Below, one piece after another: positions 60,221 through 64,000 of a stretch of 64,000 nucleotides of DNA. Made by a program: the position numbers and the translations under genes. The stretch spans positions 310,001 through 374,000 of the forward strand of contig NZ_WJNH01000002.1 of the NCBI RefSeq assembly GCF_009649735.1. The letters run 5' to 3'. The notes under the pieces were generated by a model. The model saw only the letters and a program-made list of their open reading frames with translations. It ran no database searches and was not told the origin of the DNA. Positions within the stretch are counted from its first letter, which is position 1. Every line of letters starts with the position of its first letter. Source of the stretch: Salinibacillus xinjiangensis (GTDB lineage Bacteria; Bacillota; Bacilli; Bacillales; Alkalibacillaceae).

Positions 60221-60329
60221 TCCTCCTTAATTATTGGAGGACATGTTATTTGCGATAGTCCTCCTTTTGTAATAAATGGTTGTGTGTTTGATAAGTAATT
60301 AATATTTTCATAAAACATCACGCTCCTTT
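60221..60329 (-). promoter_or_regulatory. Attenuator-like leader of the RsgA gene, with short frames
   Basis: On the minus strand, from 5' to 3': ribosome site AAAGGAG (60323-60329); ATG 60311 opening a 21-aa frame (MKILITYQTHNHLLQKEDYR + K) that ends at 60246; GGAGGAC (60258-60264) and GTCCTCC (60236-60242), a perfect 7-bp stem around that stop codon; and GGAGGA (60221-60226), the rsgA ribosome site. TCCTCC can pair either with the upstream GGAGGA or with the rsgA ribosome site (9-nt loop), so the two hairpins exclude each other. This is the layout of a translation attenuator. Confidence 0.5.
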
Positions 60330-60388
60330 ACTTATGTTGATAACAGTATACCAGATTTTTCATAAAATTATAGCTTTTATTGAAAAAG

Positions 60389-60419
60389 AAGAACCAGGGA
60401 TTAATATTTTCCCTGGTTT
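60389..60419 (-). terminator. Terminator after the methyltransferase gene
   Basis: AACCAGGGA and TCCCTGGTT form a 9-bp stem with an 8-nt loop, followed by CTTCTTTTTC on the minus strand. Confidence 0.75.
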
Positions 60420-60987
60420 ACCCTACTTTTGCAGAGATATAGTAGATGTCGCCATTCAAGTGCCCCTTTTCGACCTCAAATCCTTCGTTCTCTACAAGTT
60501 TCTCCATTCGTTCTGAATGGATACGATGATCTAGGGGCGGCCCTTCGTCAGACTCAACCTCTTCCCAATCTAGGACAAGCAGTTGTCCATTAGTAGTCAA
60601 AATCCGTTTAATTTCTCTTAATGTTCGCTCAATACCATCCACCTCATGCAGTACGAAAGCAGCAACCGCACGCTGAAAGGAAGCATCAGGAAACTTGAGG
60701 ATTTCAATTTGGCTTTTCATTCGGTCAATATTTCGGATGTTTTGTTCCTTCGCACGATCATCAAGCATACCAAGCATACCATCTTCAACATCCACCGCCA
60801 TCACCCGTTCCGATGTGGCCTCGGCAAGTGGAAGGGTTAAAAACCCATTGCCAGCTCCTAAGTCGATTATTTTTTCATCTCCAGACAAGGACAACAGCTC
60901 CAAAATCTTTTGCGGAGGTACTATTTCCTCGCGAATAGGATCAACCAACTTATGAGCCTTTTTCGGGTCAAAACGTTTTTCAGACAT
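60418..60987 (-). CDS. Class I SAM-dependent methyltransferase
   Basis: A 189-aa UbiE-like methyltransferase: motif I is IIDLGAGNGFLTLPLAE, the acidic loop VMAVDVEDGML follows, and VAAFVLHEVDGIERTL is motif post-I. The substrate is unknown. ATG 60987 (MSEKRFDPKKAHKL) has AGAGGTG upstream. The ligD stop codon lies 12 bases before this ATG on the same strand, so the two genes are probably co-transcribed. Confidence 0.85.
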   Translation of the reverse strand: MSEKRFDPKKAHKLVDPIREEIVPPQKILELLSLSGDEKIIDLGAGNGFLTLPLAEATSERVMAVDVEDGMLGMLDDRAKEQNIRNIDRMKSQIEILKFPDASFQRAVAAFVLHEVDGIERTLREIKRILTTNGQLLVLDWEEVESDEGPPLDHRIHSERMEKLVENEGFEVEKGHLNGDIYYISAKVG

Positions 60988-60999
60988 GACTATCACCTC

Positions 61000-62823
61000 T
61001 TATGATTTTATTAAACTTTTTAGCTTCGAAAAGTCCTGTTTGCTACGTATCTCCTCATAATTGATCATTGGACACCCTTTTGACTGAATTCTATCCAATA
61101 CCGTTTTGATTGTAAAATCAGTTGGATTTAAATCGTCTTGAACCTCTTCCCAATAAATTGGTGTGGCGACTGTACCTTCATCAGTAGCTCTAGGAGAGTA
61201 AGGTGCGATAATCGTCTTTCCCTCTGCATGCTGGACATAATCCACATATAATCGATTGCCACGATTTTTCTTCAGCCGTTCAATCGTAAATAATTCAGGA
61301 TGATGCTCGACCAATAAATATGCAACTGCTTCTGTAAACTCCCGTGTTTGATCATAAGTTAATCCCTTTTCAGGCAATGGAATGTGAATTTGTAAGCCTT
61401 TATTTCCTGATGTTTTTACAAATGAATATAATTCCATATGATTACAAATATCCTTTAAAATACGAGCGGCCTTTATAGCTAATGAAAATTCCTTTCTTGA
61501 TGGTGGGTCTAGATCAAACACGATTTCATCAGGGAATTTGGAATCAATCTGTTGAAAGGGAATATGAAATTCAATGCTGCCTTGATTACCAATCCAAATC
61601 AACGCTTCTAATGTATTACAAATCATAAACTCCTCTCCACTATTTACATAGGTGCCCACAAAATCTGGTGCATAATCAGGACGATGCTTCTGAAAGAAGG
61701 ATTCATCCTCTACTCCGTGCGGATAACGGATGATGGTTAATCTTTTGTCATATAAGTGTGGCAGCATAAAAGGACTTATCCTACGCAAATAAGTTAAATG
61801 ATCCTGTTTGGTGAAGACTGGTTTCGGCCATAAAGGTTTAGTAGGATTCGTTACTTCAACCTTATTAGGCAACATTGCTAAATCGACAGCAACTTTTTCT
61901 TTCGTACATTCTTCTGGCGATAAATCCAAGCGAAATTGATCAAAATTTGGTTCACGTAGCTGCCCCTCTTCTGCACCTAAGCAATTCACTTGCACACATA
62001 TCCCCGGTGGAATCTTGTAAATGCCTTCATTTGTCTTTTCCCCCTTTTCGGCTATAAGTGTGGTTAACGTTTCAAATTCATCTTTGGATAAACCATGCTT
62101 AAACACACCTAGTGTTTCCACAATCTTGTGGTTATAAATAGCGACAGTAAAGTATTCATTTTCTGGGTCATATTCAGTAATAAAACCGGTCAGCTTACGC
62201 CAGTTTTTAATTTTCAACCAGTGATCTACCCTTTTACCAGTTTCATATTTATTATTTTTCCTTTTCGCAACTACACCCTCACCATATTCAACCTTAAGTC
62301 CATTCCATAGGGACTCGAACTGTTTAGTAGCTGTGATCAATCCAATTGGATGACGAGGAATAACCTTTTCTGGCCACTGTAATGCAGCGAATAATTCTTT
62401 AAGTTTACTTTTTCGTTTATTTAAAGCAAGCGAACTTAAATCTTTTTCCTTATACTCCAATAAATCAAAGCAAAGAAAAGTAGCCGGATGTTCTTCCGCA
62501 TGCTTTCTAATTTTTTCATTTTGTTTTAATCTCCCCCTCTGTTGTAACAAAGAAAAATTCGCTCTTATGGATGTATGTAAAATAGTTAATTCTCCATCTA
62601 GGCGTATGGGTAAATATGGCCTTACAGCTTCTTCATGGTCTTTTAGAAAAGAAATAATTTCCGGAACATTTTGGGTTAAGTTCTTTCCATTCCTTGAGAA
62701 CAATTGAATTTCCTCTTTATTCCATACCAATTGAGTGCGAAAACCATCATATTTCACTTCATAAACCCATGAATCATCCTTAGGTACATCGTTCGATAGC
62801 TTGGGTAGCATCGGCTTCCACAT
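61000..62823 (-). CDS. ligD: LigD: ATP-dependent DNA ligase fused to polymerase
   Basis: A 607-aa end-joining enzyme with an N-terminal ATP-dependent ligase domain (about 1-300) and a C-terminal archaeo-eukaryotic primase-type polymerase domain (about 320-600). The nucleotidyl-lysine motif is EVKYDGFR; VVAKRKNNKYETGKR is a later ligase motif. In the polymerase domain, DEIVFDLDPP holds the metal aspartates. It lacks the phosphoesterase domain of mycobacterial LigD, as in B. subtilis YkoU (611 aa). ATG 62823 has GAGGGG upstream. It is divergent from ku. Confidence 0.95.
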   Translation of the reverse strand: MWKPMLPKLSNDVPKDDSWVYEVKYDGFRTQLVWNKEEIQLFSRNGKNLTQNVPEIISFLKDHEEAVRPYLPIRLDGELTILHTSIRANFSLLQQRGRLKQNEKIRKHAEEHPATFLCFDLLEYKEKDLSSLALNKRKSKLKELFAALQWPEKVIPRHPIGLITATKQFESLWNGLKVEYGEGVVAKRKNNKYETGKRVDHWLKIKNWRKLTGFITEYDPENEYFTVAIYNHKIVETLGVFKHGLSKDEFETLTTLIAEKGEKTNEGIYKIPPGICVQVNCLGAEEGQLREPNFDQFRLDLSPEECTKEKVAVDLAMLPNKVEVTNPTKPLWPKPVFTKQDHLTYLRRISPFMLPHLYDKRLTIIRYPHGVEDESFFQKHRPDYAPDFVGTYVNSGEEFMICNTLEALIWIGNQGSIEFHIPFQQIDSKFPDEIVFDLDPPSRKEFSLAIKAARILKDICNHMELYSFVKTSGNKGLQIHIPLPEKGLTYDQTREFTEAVAYLLVEHHPELFTIERLKKNRGNRLYVDYVQHAEGKTIIAPYSPRATDEGTVATPIYWEEVQDDLNPTDFTIKTVLDRIQSKGCPMINYEEIRSKQDFSKLKSLIKS

Positions 62824-62935
62824 ATAATCCCCTCTTCTTCCATGGAAAATATCTTTCATTCATTTATAGTGTTTGGAAAAATGAAGCAGACTATGAATAG
62901 AAAGAAGGTACACCAACGAAAAGGAGTGAAGAATA

Positions 62936-63796
62936 TTGCATACAATGTGGAAGGGAACCATTAGCTTCGGTCTAGTTAACATCCCTGTAAAGCTACATGC
63001 AGCCACAGAAAATAAGGATATTAAACTAAGGAATCTTCATAAAGAATGCGAAACACCGGTTCAATATGAAAAAATATGTCCCGTATGTGAGAAAGAAATC
63101 GAAAATGATGATATCGTGAAGGCCTATGAATACGCCAAAAATAAGTTTGTCGTGTTAGACGACGAGGAACTTGAAAAAATAAAAAAAGAACAACAGGATA
63201 AAGCCGTTGAGATCGTGGACTTTGTGAAATTGGAAGAAATCGACCCAGTATATTTTGACCGCAGCTATTATCTTTCACCTAATGAGGGTGGCAGTAAGGC
63301 TTATGCTTTATTAAGAAAGTCATTAAAAGATACGGGAAAGATTGGGATAGCTAAAATTGTCATACGCTCCAAGGAACAGCTAGCCATTGTTCGTGTCTAT
63401 AACAACACAATAGTTATGGAAACTATTCACTATCCTGATGAGGTACGAGACACCCAACACGTTCCAAACGTGCCAGCAGAGGATAATCTTGAGGAAAAGG
63501 AATTGGACACAGCTAAAATGTTGATTGATCAGCTCACAACTGAATTTGATCCGGAAAAGTATACAGATGAGTATCGTACTGCCTTAATGGAATTAATTGA
63601 AGAAAAGAAAGAAAATGAAGAAGTAACGACTGCTACCGATAAGCCAAAGCCTGATAATGTAACTGATCTAATGGAAGCCCTACAAGCCTCTTTAGACCGT
63701 TCCAAAAAAGGAACCAAAACAACCAAAAGTGGCAAAAAGAAAACAACAGCTAAAAAGAAAACAGCTCCCAAAACCAAAAAAGCTGCTTCGCAATAG
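62936..63796 (+). CDS. ku: Ku DNA end-binding protein
   Basis: A 286-aa Ku-fold protein that binds DNA ends as a dimer and recruits LigD. The Ku core is about 5-235 (MWKGTISFGLVNIPVKL, YEYAKNKFVVLDDEEL, YFDRSYYL). The last 35 residues are a Lys-rich tail (KKTTAKKKTAPKTKK) that binds DNA. The start is TTG 62936, matching MHTMWKG of B. subtilis YkoV, with AAAAGGAG upstream. In B. subtilis Ku and LigD are made in spores under sigma-G; no such promoter was confirmed in the short divergent gap here. Confidence 0.95.
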   Translation: MHTMWKGTISFGLVNIPVKLHAATENKDIKLRNLHKECETPVQYEKICPVCEKEIENDDIVKAYEYAKNKFVVLDDEELEKIKKEQQDKAVEIVDFVKLEEIDPVYFDRSYYLSPNEGGSKAYALLRKSLKDTGKIGIAKIVIRSKEQLAIVRVYNNTIVMETIHYPDEVRDTQHVPNVPAEDNLEEKELDTAKMLIDQLTTEFDPEKYTDEYRTALMELIEEKKENEEVTTATDKPKPDNVTDLMEALQASLDRSKKGTKTTKSGKKKTTAKKKTAPKTKKAASQ

Positions 63797-63811
63797 AAGC
63801 AGCTTTTTTGG
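63776..63811. terminator. Terminator at the end of ku
   Basis: AAAAAGCTGCTTC and GAAGCAGCTTTTT form a 13-bp stem that includes the last codons and stop of ku, with a T run after. The convergent gene ends just beyond. Confidence 0.85.
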
Positions 63812-63994
63812 TTACGGATCACCGGAGGAGCCGTTATTAATCCACTGATAAAGAATGACCAAATAGATAAAAATAGGGATGACAATGACAGCAGCTAGCG
63901 CATCGCCTATGACACGAAAAAAATGAAGGAAAATCACGAAAATCAAACATAGATGTAGTAACGCATGAAATATGAACAATTTTTTCACATCCAT
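63812..63994 (-). CDS. Small membrane protein at the window edge
   Basis: A 60-aa protein with two hydrophobic helices (FIFHALLHLCLIFVIFLHFF and AVIVIPIFIYLVILYQW). I recognise no family. ATG 63994 is used, but GTG 63988 has better ribosome-site spacing (AGGTGAT); the frame may extend beyond the window end. It is convergent with ku. Confidence 0.55.
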   Translation of the reverse strand: MDVKKLFIFHALLHLCLIFVIFLHFFRVIGDALAAVIVIPIFIYLVILYQWINNGSSGDP

Positions 63995-64000
63995 CACCTA

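Overview
The window is chromosomal DNA from a low-GC, endospore-forming Bacillaceae bacterium. The evidence is the sporulation gene set (an H-type SASP, a CotF-type coat protein, two Spo0E-like phosphatases, a KinB-like kinase, a SpoIID/LytB-domain protein, Ku/LigD), strong AGGAGG ribosome sites, and gene neighbourhoods known from Bacillus subtilis (pdh-ykyA-def-rpoY-rnjA-ktrC; ykuE/L/Q/R/S/T/U/V; patA; ykyB). A BCCT-type osmolyte carrier and the KtrC/KtrD potassium system fit a salt-tolerant lifestyle. The genus cannot be fixed from sequence alone. I saw no rRNA, tRNA, prophage, CRISPR array or complete transposon.

Layout. 1-6.4 kb: the 3' end of an Orn/Lys/Arg decarboxylase gene, a composite palindromic repeat element (A), an SR1-type dual-function small RNA encoding the GapA-binding peptide SR1P, a DUF1885 gene, a polysaccharide-deacetylase lipoprotein, an aromatic-acid exporter-like protein and a BCCT carrier. 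6.4-12.3 kb: pdhABCD and ykyA (minus strand), with a candidate promoter and upstream cre site before pdhA. 12.5-16.8 kb: def, a possible 23-codon basic peptide, rpoY-rnjA, ktrC and yuiD. 16.8-21.3 kb: a heterodimeric ABC exporter and a coat protein. 21.4-28.1 kb: ykuV, ykuU, ykuT, a methionine aminopeptidase, ykuS, then ykuR, repeat element C, dapH, darB and a 43-codon zinc-ribbon gene. 28.3-37.2 kb: hemolysin III, Tat-exported YkuE, a Sco-like lipoprotein, ykyB, sspH, small membrane proteins, a DMT transporter, a ric/ytfE pseudogene, an FbpB-like gene, patA, two spo0E-like genes and signal peptidase I. 37.5-40.5 kb: a zinc-ribbon membrane protein paired with a membrane-anchored HtrA-like protease, then repeat element B. 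40.5-47.1 kb: ktrD in an apparent operon with a PAS-GGDEF-EAL protein, ywpF, an FAD-domain protein, and a SAM-I (S-box) riboswitch in front of an unrecognised 100-aa gene. 47.2-54.7 kb: membrane proteins, a CapA-like enzyme, an AI-2E-family protein, a ZorA/ZorB-like motor pair and a SpoIID-like protein. 54.8-64 kb: a PlsY paralogue with no standard start codon, an MFS exporter behind a terminator-bearing leader, a KinB-like kinase, an RsgA paralogue behind two mutually exclusive hairpins, a methyltransferase, and divergent ligD and ku.

How the genes work together. PDH makes acetyl-CoA, and SR1/SR1P (known elsewhere to act on GapA and arginine catabolism) sits nearby. DapH, PatA and YkuR are three steps of the acetylase branch of diaminopimelate/lysine synthesis. 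KtrC, KtrD and DarB are all potential c-di-AMP targets, and ktrD shares an operon with a c-di-GMP enzyme. Spo0E-like phosphatases and a KinB-like kinase act in opposite directions on the sporulation phosphorelay. LigD and Ku form the end-joining pair.

Best leads: the S-box in front of an unknown gene; the stand-alone ZorAB-like motor without ZorC/D/E neighbours; the family of composite palindromic elements with shared termini, short inserted modules and an interior that is reversed relative to its ends; and the attenuator-like leader of the RsgA paralogue. All functional statements come from reading motifs and from remembered family knowledge; no database search was run.
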